Shown here in pieces: positions 25,551 through 33,832 of a stretch of 64,000 bases of DNA (position 1 is its first letter; every line of letters begins with the position of its first letter). Both the position numbers and the translations under genes were made by a program. The notes below the pieces were generated by a model. It worked only from the letters and a program-made list of their open reading frames with translations, was not told the origin of the DNA and did not search any database. The DNA comes from Corallococcus sp. AS-1-6 (GTDB lineage Bacteria; Myxococcota; Myxococcia; Myxococcales; Myxococcaceae). The stretch covers positions 336,546-400,545 of the forward strand of contig NZ_JAIQDE010000003.1 in assembly GCF_020037015.1 (NCBI RefSeq), in the 5' to 3' direction.

Positions 25551-28010
25551 TTACGCCCGGACTTCCGCCGGGGGCGTGTCCGTGGTGGGAGCCTGGATGG
25601 CGGCGCCCTCCTTGAACGGAGACGTCTCCAGCGCGGCGCTGAGGACCTCGTCCATCTTCGTGGCGAAGATGAACTCCAGCTCGTTCTTCGCCTGATCCGG
25701 CACGTCGATCAGGTCCTTGCGGCAACGCTCCGGCAGGATGACCCGCTTGATGCCCGCGCGGTGCGCCGCCAGGACCTTCTCCTTGATGCCGCCCACCGGC
25801 AGCACCAGGCCACGCAGCGTGGCCTCGCCCGTCATCGCCGTGTCGTGCCGCACCCGGATGCCCGTCAGCAGGCTGGTGAGCGCGGTCAGGATGGTGACGC
25901 CGGCCGAAGGACCATCCTTGGGGATGGAGCCCGCGGGGAAGTGCAGGTGGATGTCCGTCTTCTCCAGGAAGTTCGGGTTGATGCCGAGCGCCTCCGCCTT
26001 GCTGCGCAGGTAGCTCAGCGCCGCCGTGGCGGACTCCTTCATCACGTCGCCCAACTGGCCGGTGAGCGTCATGCCGCCCTTGCCCGCCATCTTGGTCGCT
26101 TCGATGAAGAGCAGGTCGCCGCCCGCCGCGGTCCACGCGAGGCCCGTCGCCACACCGGGAACCTCCGTGCGCTCCGCGACCTCCGAGTAGAACGTCTCGG
26201 GCCCGAGGATCTCCTTCACGCGCTCCGCGCCGATGACCTGCTTCTCCAGCTTGCCACCGGCCACCTCCACCGCCACCGCGCGGCAGATGTCCGCGATGCG
26301 GCGCTCCAGGTTACGCACGCCCGCCTCGCGGGTGTACGACGTGGTGAGGATCAGCAGCGCGTCGTCCTGCACCTCGATGTGGTCCCCGTTGAGGCCGTGC
26401 TCCTTGAGCTGCTTCGGCACGAGGTGGATGCGGGCGATGGCCTGCTTCTCCTCGAACGTGTAGCCCGTCAGCTCGATGATCTCCATGCGGTCACGCAAGG
26501 GACCGGGGATGGGATCCAACTGGTTCGCCGTGGCGACGAACATGACCTTCGACAGGTCGAACGCCACGTCCAGGTAGTGGTCGCTGAACGTGCTGTTCTG
26601 CTCCGGGTCCAGCACCTCCAGCAGCGCCGCGCTCGGGTCGCCGCGGAAGTCCGCGCCCAGCTTGTCGATTTCGTCCAGCATCATGACCGGGTTCTTCGTC
26701 CCGGCCTTCTTCATGCTCTGGATGAAGCGGCCCGGCAGCGCGCCCACGTACGTGCGGCGGTGGCCACGGATCTCCGCCTCGTCACGCACGCCGCCCAACG
26801 ACAGGCGCACGAACTTGCGGCCCGTGGCCTTGGCCACGCTCTGGCCCAGCGACGTCTTGCCGACGCCCGGGGGACCGACGAGGCACAGGATGGGCCCGCG
26901 CATGTCGTTCTTGAGCTTGCGGACGGCCAGGTACTCCAGGATGCGCTTCTTCACCTTCTTGATGCCGAAGTGATCCTTGTCCAACTGCTGGCGCGCGTTC
27001 TCGATGTCGAGGTTGTCCTCGGACACCTTCGACCACGGCAGGTCCGCGATCCAGTCCAGGTAGGTGCGCGCGACGGTGTACTCGCTGGAGGCCGCCGGGA
27101 TCGTCTTCAGGCGGTTGAGCTCCTTCTGGGCGACCTTCTCCACCTCGGGGGGCAGGGCGGCCTTCTTCAGGCGCTCCTGGAGCTCGTCGAGCTCCTCCTC
27201 CTCCTCGCCCATCTCGCCGAGCTCTTCCTTGATCGCCTTGAGCTGCTGGCGCAGGTAGTACTCGCGCTGGGTCTTCGACATCTCGCCCTTCACGGCGGAG
27301 TCGATCTTGTTGGAGAGCTTGAGGATCTCGCGCTTGCGGTTGAGCAGCTCCAGGACGAGCTTCATGCGCGCCTTGAGGTCGACCGTCTCCAGCACGGCCT
27401 GCTTCTCCTCGATGGGCACGTCCACGTTGGCGGCGATGAGGTCCGCCAGGTGGCCCGGGTGCGTGATGCTCTCCACCAGCTCCGTGGCGGCGGCCGGCAG
27501 CTCGGGCATCAGCTCGATGACCTCGCGCGCCAGCTTCTTCAGGTTGATGCCCAGGGCCTCCACTTCGACGTTCTCGCTGGAGGTCTTGTCCTCCACCGCG
27601 TCGACGCGGGCCTTGAGGTAGGGCGCTTCCTGGACCAGCTCCATCACGCGGAAGCGCGCGAGGCCCTGGACCACGAGCGAGTAGTTGTCCTCGCCCATCT
27701 TCAACAGCTTCACGATGCGGGCGACGGTGCCCATCGTGTACAGGTCGGACGCGCCCGGATCCTCTTCCTCGGCGCGGCGCTGCGTCACGACGCCGATGAC
27801 CTGGTCGTCACGGACGGCGTCCTTGATCAGCGCGATCGTCTTCTGGCGGCCGACGGCCAGGGGCAGCACGCCGCCAGGGAAGAAGACACTGTTGCGCAGC
27901 GGCAGGATGGGCAGCACCTGCGGGATGTCTTCCTTGTTGATGAGCCCCGGAGGGGCCATCGCGGTGGGCATGGCGCTGGCCGCGGTGCCCTTCTTCTTCT
28001 CGTCAGACAT
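25551..28010 (-). CDS. lonV: ATP-dependent Lon protease (LonV type)
   Basis: An 819-residue cytoplasmic AAA+ protease that degrades misfolded and regulatory proteins. The domains in order are an N-terminal substrate-recognition (LAN) domain (about 35-235), coiled coil, an AAA+ module with Walker A GPPGVGKT at 379-386 and Walker B MMLDEIDK, and a C-terminal peptidase with the Ser702 (DGPSAG) and Lys745 (KEK) dyad. Myxobacteria have two Lon proteases, LonV (vegetative) and LonD/BsgA (development). The N-terminus MSDEKKKG...[10 protein letters not shown] and the whole sequence match what I recall of M. xanthus LonV, not BsgA. ATG 28010 has a purine-rich GGAAGAGG ten bases upstream; an upstream in-frame extension to 28070 lacks support. 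The gene stands alone, facing away from the VWA lipoprotein gene. Confidence 0.97.
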   Translation of the reverse strand: MSDEKKKGTAASAMPTAMAPPGLINKEDIPQVLPILPLRNSVFFPGGVLPLAVGRQKTIALIKDAVRDDQVIGVVTQRRAEEEDPGASDLYTMGTVARIVKLLKMGEDNYSLVVQGLARFRVMELVQEAPYLKARVDAVEDKTSSENVEVEALGINLKKLAREVIELMPELPAAATELVESITHPGHLADLIAANVDVPIEEKQAVLETVDLKARMKLVLELLNRKREILKLSNKIDSAVKGEMSKTQREYYLRQQLKAIKEELGEMGEEEEELDELQERLKKAALPPEVEKVAQKELNRLKTIPAASSEYTVARTYLDWIADLPWSKVSEDNLDIENARQQLDKDHFGIKKVKKRILEYLAVRKLKNDMRGPILCLVGPPGVGKTSLGQSVAKATGRKFVRLSLGGVRDEAEIRGHRRTYVGALPGRFIQSMKKAGTKNPVMMLDEIDKLGADFRGDPSAALLEVLDPEQNSTFSDHYLDVAFDLSKVMFVATANQLDPIPGPLRDRMEIIELTGYTFEEKQAIARIHLVPKQLKEHGLNGDHIEVQDDALLILTTSYTREAGVRNLERRIADICRAVAVEVAGGKLEKQVIGAERVKEILGPETFYSEVAERTEVPGVATGLAWTAAGGDLLFIEATKMAGKGGMTLTGQLGDVMKESATAALSYLRSKAEALGINPNFLEKTDIHLHFPAGSIPKDGPSAGVTILTALTSLLTGIRVRHDTAMTGEATLRGLVLPVGGIKEKVLAAHRAGIKRVILPERCRKDLIDVPDQAKNELEFIFATKMDEVLSAALETSPFKEGAAIQAPTTDTPPAEVRA

Positions 28011-28072
28011 AGGAGTTCGGCCTCTTCCTTGCTTGAACCCGGTCAGCAAGCGGCCGGGCCGGTGAACCATCC

Positions 28073-28109
28073 GGTTGTTTTCTGCGGCGGATGAACCAAC
28101 GTAACAACC
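28073..28109. promoter_or_regulatory. Inverted repeat in the lonV / lipoprotein divergent region
   Basis: GGTTGTT (28073-28079) and AACAACC (28103-28109) form an inverted repeat 63 bases upstream of the lonV start, with a further aaccaac between the arms. The spacing (23 bases) would suit either an operator or a weak 5' leader hairpin. No clear -35/-10 pair was found beside it. Confidence 0.25.
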
Positions 28110-28280
28110 AAACGGGACATGGCAAACGCGATGTGCGTTATTTCCGTGCCTCGTCTTCTGTACGACGCTCCTCTATGTAACGGCCCAGAAGTCTCGCGTC
28201 CGGCGAGGGGGTGGGGCATGCTCGCCCCCTCTCACGCCTGATGCGGTGCGCGAGCGCGCGTCCCCGCACTGGAGGACGAT

Positions 28281-29498
28281 GTGAAGCTCCACACCTGCGC
28301 CCACCTGTTCTCGCTGTCCGCGCTCCTGGCGCTCGGTTGCCACTCCCCCGTGGATGACGACGGCTCCACGGTCCCGGACGCCTGCGAGGCGACCCCTCCG
28401 GTGGTGGCCCCCCAGAAGACGGACATCCTCTTCGTCATCGACAACTCGGGATCCATGAGCGAGGAGCAGCAGGGCATCGCGACGGAGCTGCCCGCCTTCC
28501 TGGCCGCGCTGAAGGAGGGCAACGGCGTGTCCCAGGACTTCCGCGTGGGGGTCATCACCACCTCCGTGTACCAGCGCCAGCTCTTCCCGGACGGGGGGGA
28601 CGTCATCCGCTCCTTCCCGGATCAGGAGGGCCGCCTGCAGCCGGTGCGGGACGACGCGAACCAGCCCACCGCCGAGCGCTTCATCGAGGGGTCGGATCCG
28701 CTGCTGCTGCCCAAGTTCCAGCGCCTGGTGGACCAGGGGACCTCCGGCAGCGGTCAGGAGGCGCCCTTCGAGGCGGTGCGGCTGGCGGTCGCCTCGCCCC
28801 TGGCCACCCAGCCGCTGGAGGAGGGGGGCAACGGGGGCTTCCTGCGGGACGACTCCCGCCTGCTGGTGGTGGTGGTGTCCGACGAGGAGGACTGCAGCTC
28901 CAAGCAGCGGCCGCCCCCGGTGGGGCTGGGCGTGGACCGGACCGTGGACTCGTGCACGGAGCAGGGGGACAAGCTGACCCCGGTGGGGGAGTACTACCAG
29001 GACTTCCAGGGCCTGCATGACAGCCGGGGCGCGTCGCGCGAGGTGCTGTGGGCGACCATCGGGCCGGTGGCGGTGACGGACAAGCGCGCGGAGCTGACCG
29101 TGGATACGACGGGCGGCACCGCCTACGTGCGCAACGTCGACTGCCCGACGTCCTACGGGCCGGGCTACCGGCAGAGCGACATGGCGAAGGCGTTCGACGC
29201 GACCCGGGCGAACCTGGACTCCATCTGCAAGCCCAGCTACCGGCAGACGCTGCTGGACATCGCGGACCTGGCCACGGTGGCGCAGAGCGTGGCCGTGGTG
29301 AACCTGCCGGATCCGCGGCTGGCGGTGGTGTACGTCACGCGCGCGGACGGCTCCGTGCAGACGTGCACGGCGGCCAACGGCGACTTCCGCTACGAGCCGC
29401 CCAGCGGCGACCGCTCCGCGCGCATCTTCTTCCTGGGCCCGTGCCTGCGGCGCGTGGGCGACACGAAGGTGGAGGTGAAGGTGCTGTGCGCCGGGTAG
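28281..29498 (+). CDS. VWA-domain lipoprotein
   Basis: A 405-residue lipoprotein. The signal peptide ends in the lipobox ALGC, so Cys20 would be lipidated. The body is a von Willebrand factor A-like domain with the metal site DxSxS as DNSGSMS (Asp54, Ser56, Ser58) and the strand VVVVSDEEDCS. The late region carries several cysteines that probably form disulphides. Such proteins are widespread in myxobacteria and are thought to bind partners at the cell surface in a metal-dependent way; the partner here is unknown. GTG 28281 has a GGAGG site five bases upstream. A strong terminator follows, so this is a single-gene transcript. Confidence 0.9.
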   Translation: MKLHTCAHLFSLSALLALGCHSPVDDDGSTVPDACEATPPVVAPQKTDILFVIDNSGSMSEEQQGIATELPAFLAALKEGNGVSQDFRVGVITTSVYQRQLFPDGGDVIRSFPDQEGRLQPVRDDANQPTAERFIEGSDPLLLPKFQRLVDQGTSGSGQEAPFEAVRLAVASPLATQPLEEGGNGGFLRDDSRLLVVVVSDEEDCSSKQRPPPVGLGVDRTVDSCTEQGDKLTPVGEYYQDFQGLHDSRGASREVLWATIGPVAVTDKRAELTVDTTGGTAYVRNVDCPTSYGPGYRQSDMAKAFDATRANLDSICKPSYRQTLLDIADLATVAQSVAVVNLPDPRLAVVYVTRADGSVQTCTAANGDFRYEPPSGDRSARIFFLGPCLRRVGDTKVEVKVLCAG

Positions 29499-29530
29499 CC
29501 CGGAGCTGATCCGCGCTCGCCGCACCCGGA

Positions 29531-29560
29531 GGGCCCCGCGAAGGACGCGGGGCCCTTTTT
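29531..29560 (+). terminator. Strong intrinsic terminator
   Basis: A perfect 10-base GC stem (GGGCCCCGCG / CGCGGGGCCC) with a 5-base loop is followed by five T residues, 32 bases after the lipoprotein stop codon. It isolates the VWA lipoprotein gene from imuA. Confidence 0.93.
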
Positions 29561-29754
29561 CGTGGCCCCGCACGTGACCTGTCATGTCCGGTGCCAGAAA
29601 AATCATGCGCGCGGATCCGCCCCGGTCCGTCGAGCGGAGCACCCGACGCGACAGGTCCGGCGCGCCCGGAACGCCGCCTGCTCGGGTGTCAGACGGCTTC
29701 GGATACTGGCCCCATGCGCGCACCGCTGGCGGGTGCGCGACTCGAGGAGGCCCC

Positions 29755-30609
29755 ATGGGCGCGGCGGTCGAACGGTCGGGGTTGGCGGTGGTGGAGGAGC
29801 TGCGCGAACGGATCCGCCAGTTGCAGGCGGCGCCCCGTCGCGCGCTGTCGGTGCTGCGCACGGGCGTGGACGCGGTGGACGCGCTCCTGCCTCAAGGGGG
29901 CCTGCCGCTGGGGACCTCCGTGGAGCTGTGCGGCGAGGCGGCGTCGGGGCGCACCAGCCTGGCGCTGCGCGCGGTGGCGTCCGCGCACCGGGAGCTGCGC
30001 CTGTGCGCGTGGGTGGACGGCCCGAAGGAGCTCTATCCCCCCGCGGCGGCGGCGCTGGGCGTGGACCTGGAGCGGCTGCTCGTCGTGCGGCCCCAGGCCT
30101 TCGCGCAGCGGGTGTGGGCCGCCGTGCAGCTCGCGCGCAGCGGCGCCTTCACGGCGGTGGTGGTGGACCTGACGCTCGGCGTGGGCGCCCCGGGGCGTCC
30201 GGAGCGGCTGGCCCTGACGGAGGCGCGCAAGCTCGCGGACGCGGCGGCGCGGGGCGGGACGCTGGTGCTGCTCCTGACGTCGCCGGAGGCGCCCGCGGAC
30301 GGGCTCGCGCGGCTGCGGCTGGAGGCCCGGGGCGTCCAGGGCTGGTCCGTGGAGCTGGAGCGCAGCCGGGGCGGGGGCGTGGGGACGCGCGTCGTGAGCC
30401 CCTGGCGGGAGCTCTACCCGGAGGTGGGGCTGGATGCCGGGGCGCGGCTGCTGGACGTGGACGTGGAGGCGTCCGGGGACGCGGGGCCGGGCTTCTACCG
30501 GGACGCCGCCGACCGCGTGCGCAACGGCCTGGGCATCCTGGGCCAGCGCCCCGGCCGGGACGCGCCCATGCCTTCGCTGGGGAGCGCGCTGTCCCCGGCC
30601 GGCCGCTGA
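29755..30609 (+). CDS. imuA: ImuA, RecA-like mutasome component
   Basis: A 284-residue RecA-superfamily protein placed directly before imuB, as in mutasome operons. ImuA, ImuB and DnaE2 together carry out error-prone translesion synthesis after DNA damage. The RecA-like core starts near residue 30 (LRTGVDAVDALLPQGGLPLGT). The P-loop position reads CGEAASGRTS (residues 59-68), with Arg66 where RecA has the catalytic lysine, so ATP hydrolysis is doubtful. ATG 29755 has a strong GAGGAGG site four bases upstream, which settles the start despite open frame further back. A GATACT hexamer at 29702-29707 may be its -10 element. imuB follows after 19 bases; dnaE2 is 13.5 kb away. Confidence 0.88.
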   Translation: MGAAVERSGLAVVEELRERIRQLQAAPRRALSVLRTGVDAVDALLPQGGLPLGTSVELCGEAASGRTSLALRAVASAHRELRLCAWVDGPKELYPPAAAALGVDLERLLVVRPQAFAQRVWAAVQLARSGAFTAVVVDLTLGVGAPGRPERLALTEARKLADAAARGGTLVLLLTSPEAPADGLARLRLEARGVQGWSVELERSRGGGVGTRVVSPWRELYPEVGLDAGARLLDVDVEASGDAGPGFYRDAADRVRNGLGILGQRPGRDAPMPSLGSALSPAGR

Positions 30610-30628
30610 CACGTAAGGAGGGGGGGCC

Positions 30629-32173
30629 ATGCGGAGGGGCTACCTGTACGTCACGCGCTTCCCGGTGCAGCGCAAGGTCATTGAATCGCCCGCGCTCGCG
30701 GGACAGCCGCTGGTGCTGGTGGAGGAGGTGCGCGGCCAGCGCCGGGTGGCCTTCGCCTCCACGCGCGCGCTGAAGGTGGGCGTGCGGCCGGGGATGACGC
30801 TGACGGCGGCCACCGCGCTGGAGCCCGGGCTGCGGCACTTCCCGTACCGGCTGAAGGACGAGGCCCAGGCGCTGGCCGCGCTGGGGGAGTCGCTGCTCGG
30901 CCTGTGCCCCGGCTTCCAGCGCGACGCGCCGGACGGGCTGTGGTTCGACGCGAGCGCGGCGCACCTGGTGGGGGGCGAGCGGGAGCTGGGCGCGCGCGTG
31001 CTGGAGGTCTGCGGCGAGCAGGGCTACCGGGCGCACGTGACGGTGGCGTCGGAGGCGTTCACCTCGCGGGCGCTGGCGCGGCATGGCTCCCGGCGGGTGG
31101 AGGTGGTGCCCCAGGGGCAGGGCGCGAGGGCGCTGGCGCCCCTGCCGCTGGGCGCGCTGGAGGACGCGGCGGCGAAGGCCTTCTGCGCCCTGGGGCTGTC
31201 CACGCTGGGCGAGGTGGCGGCGCTGCCGGCCGGGGCGGTGACGGCGCGCGGAGGCGCGGCCGCGGCCCGGGCCCATGCCCGGTGCCGGGGCGTGGACGAC
31301 ACGCCCTTCACGCCGGAGCCGCTGGAGGAGGCGCTGGAGGACCGGGTGGTGCTGGACGCGCCCGCGGACACCTTCGAGCCCGTGCAGTTCGCGCTCAAGA
31401 CGCTGCTCGACAGGCTGGGCGCGCGGCTGTCCGGGCGGCAGCGGGCGGCGGTGCGGCTCACCTTCGTGCTGCGCCTGGACCCCACCGGCGAGGCCGAGGT
31501 GCCGCTCCTGCTGGCGCGGCCCACGGCGCGCGCGAAGCTGCTGTTGGACCTGGCGCGGCACCGGCTGGGGGAGCTGCGCCTGGAGCGGCCGGTGGCGGAG
31601 GTCGCCGTGCGGGTGGACGCGCACGACGAGGACCTGGGCCAGCAACTGGCGCTGGGGGACGCGCCGGAGGGGGACGCGGCCCTGGAGGGCGTGCTGTCGC
31701 GGCTGGCGACGACGCTGGGCGAGGAGGCGCTGTTCGCCGCGTCCCTGGAGGCGGTGCACCGGCCGGAGTCCGCGCACACGCCCCGGGCCTTCCATCCTCC
31801 GGAGACGCGGCGCGGCCTGCTGTCCCCGTCCGGCGCGCTGGCTCCGGCGCCGGAGGGTGAGAGGCCCGGGGCCCCCATCACCGTCTGGCGCGAGGCGGGG
31901 GCCGCCCGGGAGCGGCCGTCGCGGCTGCTCGCCCGGCCGGCCCGCCTGGACGCGGAGGTGGCGGCGTCCGGGGAGCTGCTGGCGGCGCGGCTCGCGGGGC
32001 GGCGGCACCGGGTGACGGCGATGGCGGGGCCGGAGCGCCTGGGGGGTGAGTGGTGGACGGACACCCCGTACCAGCGGGACTACTACCGCGTGCACTTCGA
32101 GGGGCTGGGGCCCGCCTGGGTGTACCGGGACGGGCGGGACGGGGACTTCTACCTGCAGGGGTTGTTCGATTGA
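30629..32173 (+). CDS. imuB: ImuB, Y-family polymerase-like mutasome hub
   Basis: A 514-residue protein with a Y-family polymerase fold (about residues 5-340) and the C-terminal ImuB signature DYYRVHFEGLGPAWVYRD followed by FYLQGLFD. The first catalytic acidic motif of active Y-family enzymes is missing (LYVTRFPVQRKV in place of a DMDxFFAxVE-like stretch), and the second reads WFDASAAHL. As known for ImuB, it is therefore probably not a polymerase but the adaptor between ImuA, DnaE2 and the beta clamp. ATG 30629 follows an AAGGAGG site, and the gene lies 19 bases after imuA, so they form one operon. Confidence 0.9.
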   Translation: MRRGYLYVTRFPVQRKVIESPALAGQPLVLVEEVRGQRRVAFASTRALKVGVRPGMTLTAATALEPGLRHFPYRLKDEAQALAALGESLLGLCPGFQRDAPDGLWFDASAAHLVGGERELGARVLEVCGEQGYRAHVTVASEAFTSRALARHGSRRVEVVPQGQGARALAPLPLGALEDAAAKAFCALGLSTLGEVAALPAGAVTARGGAAAARAHARCRGVDDTPFTPEPLEEALEDRVVLDAPADTFEPVQFALKTLLDRLGARLSGRQRAAVRLTFVLRLDPTGEAEVPLLLARPTARAKLLLDLARHRLGELRLERPVAEVAVRVDAHDEDLGQQLALGDAPEGDAALEGVLSRLATTLGEEALFAASLEAVHRPESAHTPRAFHPPETRRGLLSPSGALAPAPEGERPGAPITVWREAGAARERPSRLLARPARLDAEVAASGELLAARLAGRRHRVTAMAGPERLGGEWWTDTPYQRDYYRVHFEGLGPAWVYRDGRDGDFYLQGLFD

Positions 32174-32231
32174 GGGGCGGGCGGGTGCGGTCGGGGTGGA
32201 GGCCCCGCCGCTTGTGGCCTAGCGTGACGGC

Positions 32232-32768
32232 ATGCGCCCCGCACGACTCCTCCCGCTGCTCCTCGTGTCCCTCCTCGTCCTTCCGGCCTGCGCCGCCCGG
32301 CAGGTGCGCCCGGAGGGAGCCATCCGCAAGGTGGTGGTGGTGTCGGGCTCGCGCGTGGACGTGCTTCCCACGGGCTCGTTCCGCCAGGACATCATCGGTG
32401 AGAGCAACCCGCGCACGGTGCTGGCCCGCCAGACGGAGGCGGAGCTGCTCTCGCGCGGCTTCGAGGTCGTGGCCACGCGCCAGTCCCAGGCCCCGGTGCC
32501 GCTCACCGACGAGGTGGCGTCCTTCATCCAGCAGAACAAGGCCGAGGCCGCGGTGGTGGTCATCCTGGACTGGCTGGACGTGTCCGGCGCGGCGGTGCTG
32601 AACCGGGTGGACGTGGTGCTGCGGCTGGGCATGGTGGACCCCAACGGCCAGGTGCTCTGGACGGACACGTTCCGCTCGCAGCCCGTGGTGAGCGCCTACC
32701 AGTCCGCGACGGACTGGAACTCGTTCCTGCGCCGGGCCGTCATCGACGCGGTCAAGGTGGTGCCGTGA
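32232..32768 (+). CDS. Small putative lipoprotein
   Basis: A 178-residue protein with a signal peptide ending in the lipobox LPAC (MRPARLLPLLLVSLLVLPAC). The mature part alternates beta strands and helices (KVVVVSGSRVDVLP, AAVVVILDWLDV, VDVVLRLGMVDPNGQVLW). That is a layout seen in small periplasmic lipoproteins of the DUF4136/GNA1162 kind, though I cannot assign a family. A TAGCGT hexamer at 32220-32225, six bases before ATG 32232, and the absence of a Shine-Dalgarno sequence suggest a leaderless transcript. The epimerase gene starts one base after its stop, so the two are probably cotranscribed. Confidence 0.8.
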   Translation: MRPARLLPLLLVSLLVLPACAARQVRPEGAIRKVVVVSGSRVDVLPTGSFRQDIIGESNPRTVLARQTEAELLSRGFEVVATRQSQAPVPLTDEVASFIQQNKAEAAVVVILDWLDVSGAAVLNRVDVVLRLGMVDPNGQVLWTDTFRSQPVVSAYQSATDWNSFLRRAVIDAVKVVP

Positions 32769-32769
32769 C

Positions 32770-33744
32770 ATGCGGGTGCTGGTGACGGGGGCGGCGGGCT
32801 TCATCGGCGCCCACGTCTGCGAGCGGCTCCTCTCCCGGGGCGACACGGTGGTGGGCCTGGACGCGCTGGACGCGGCCCCCGGGGACGTGGCGCTGCGGCG
32901 CTCGCGCCTCCAGCGGCTGGCCGGCGCGCGCGGCTTCACCTTCCTCGCCGGGGACATCACCGACGCGGCCCGGCTCGGACAGGCCTTCACCGCCGCGCGT
33001 CCGGAGGGCGTGGTGCACCTGGCCGCGCGCGTGGGCGTGCGGGCCCCGGACGCGGAGGCCCCGGCGTACGCGGACACCAACGTCACGGGCTTCGTGCGCG
33101 TGCTGGAGGCCTGCCGCGAGGCGCGCGTCCAGCACCTCGTCCATGCGTCCTCCAGCTCCGTGTACGGCGCGGCCACGCCCGCTCCGTTCCGCGAGGACGC
33201 GCCCGTGGATCAGCCGCTCAACCTGTATGGCGCCACCAAGCGCGCCAACGAGCTGATGGCGCACGCGTACAGCCACCTGCACCGGCTGCCCACGAGCGGC
33301 CTGCGCTTCTTCACGGTGTACGGCCCGTGGGGGCGCCCGGACATGGCGCCGCTGCTCTTCCTGCGCGCGCTGGCGAAGGGGGAGCCCCTGCGGCTGCACG
33401 GCGACGGCCGCATGCGGCGCGACTTCACCTTCGTGGACGACGTGGCGGAGGCCGTGCTGCGCGTGCTGGACCGGCCGCCGTCGGAAAGCCCCCCGCACCG
33501 GCTGCTCAACGTGGGCCATGGCGAGCCGGTGGCGCTGGGGGACTTCGTGGGCCTGCTGGAGCGGCACTGGGGCGCCAAGGCCCGCGTGACGTCCGTGCCC
33601 CCGGCGCCCGCGGAGATGGTCTCCACGTGGGCGGACACCTCGCGGCTGGAGGCGCTGACGGGCTTCCGGCCGCGCGTGTCCGTGGACGAGGGCGTGGCCC
33701 GGCTGGTGGCGTGGTACCGCGAGTGGAGCGCCACCTCGCGCTGA
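32770..33744 (+). CDS. NAD-dependent epimerase/dehydratase (nucleotide-sugar type)
   Basis: A 324-residue extended short-chain dehydrogenase. The Rossmann motif TGAAGFIG is at residues 6-13, the active-site serines are in HASSSSVYGA (125-134) and the catalytic pair is Tyr153-x3-Lys157 (YGATK). HLAARVGVRAP, RFFTVYGPWGRPDMA and MRRDFTFVDDV are characteristic of UDP-glucuronate 4-epimerase-like enzymes, which interconvert UDP-glucuronate and UDP-galacturonate for envelope polysaccharides. The exact sugar is inference. It starts one base after the preceding lipoprotein gene and converges with a CARDB gene across a hairpin. Confidence 0.92.
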   Translation: MRVLVTGAAGFIGAHVCERLLSRGDTVVGLDALDAAPGDVALRRSRLQRLAGARGFTFLAGDITDAARLGQAFTAARPEGVVHLAARVGVRAPDAEAPAYADTNVTGFVRVLEACREARVQHLVHASSSSVYGAATPAPFREDAPVDQPLNLYGATKRANELMAHAYSHLHRLPTSGLRFFTVYGPWGRPDMAPLLFLRALAKGEPLRLHGDGRMRRDFTFVDDVAEAVLRVLDRPPSESPPHRLLNVGHGEPVALGDFVGLLERHWGAKARVTSVPPAPAEMVSTWADTSRLEALTGFRPRVSVDEGVARLVAWYREWSATSR

Positions 33745-33762
33745 AGCCCGCGTGAAACGGCG

Positions 33763-33806
33763 GCGGGCGCCGCCCGGGGCTCGTGAAGGCCCCGGCCGAC
33801 GCCCGC
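33763..33806. terminator. Bidirectional hairpin between converging genes
   Basis: A long GC-rich hairpin (GGCGGGCG..CCGGGGC pairing with GCCCCGG..CGCCCGC, two mismatches, loop TCGTGAAG) lies between the stop codons of the epimerase and CARDB genes. No strong T-run follows on the plus strand; the minus side has CCGCCGTTTCACG. Confidence 0.55.
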
Positions 33807-33832
33807 GCGTCCTCCCGTTCAACGGCGTGTGG

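Noticed and set aside
28011..28070. N-terminal extension of LonV by 20 residues
   Set aside because: The extension lacks a ribosome binding site, while ATG 28010 has one and gives the N-terminus known for the family.
28205..28231. GAGGGGG/CCCCCTC hairpin before the VWA lipoprotein gene as an attenuator or riboswitch
   Set aside because: It is a single GC stem with no alternative pairing partner and no conserved riboswitch sequence, so chance is the simplest explanation.
29584..29754. Upstream extension of ImuA
   Set aside because: The extra sequence is unlike ImuA and ATG 29755 has a strong GAGGAGG site.
29660..29755. LexA-like box upstream of imuA
   Set aside because: GGAAC...GCTC was seen near 29671-29686, but the half-sites are seven bases apart in place of four and the flanks do not match.
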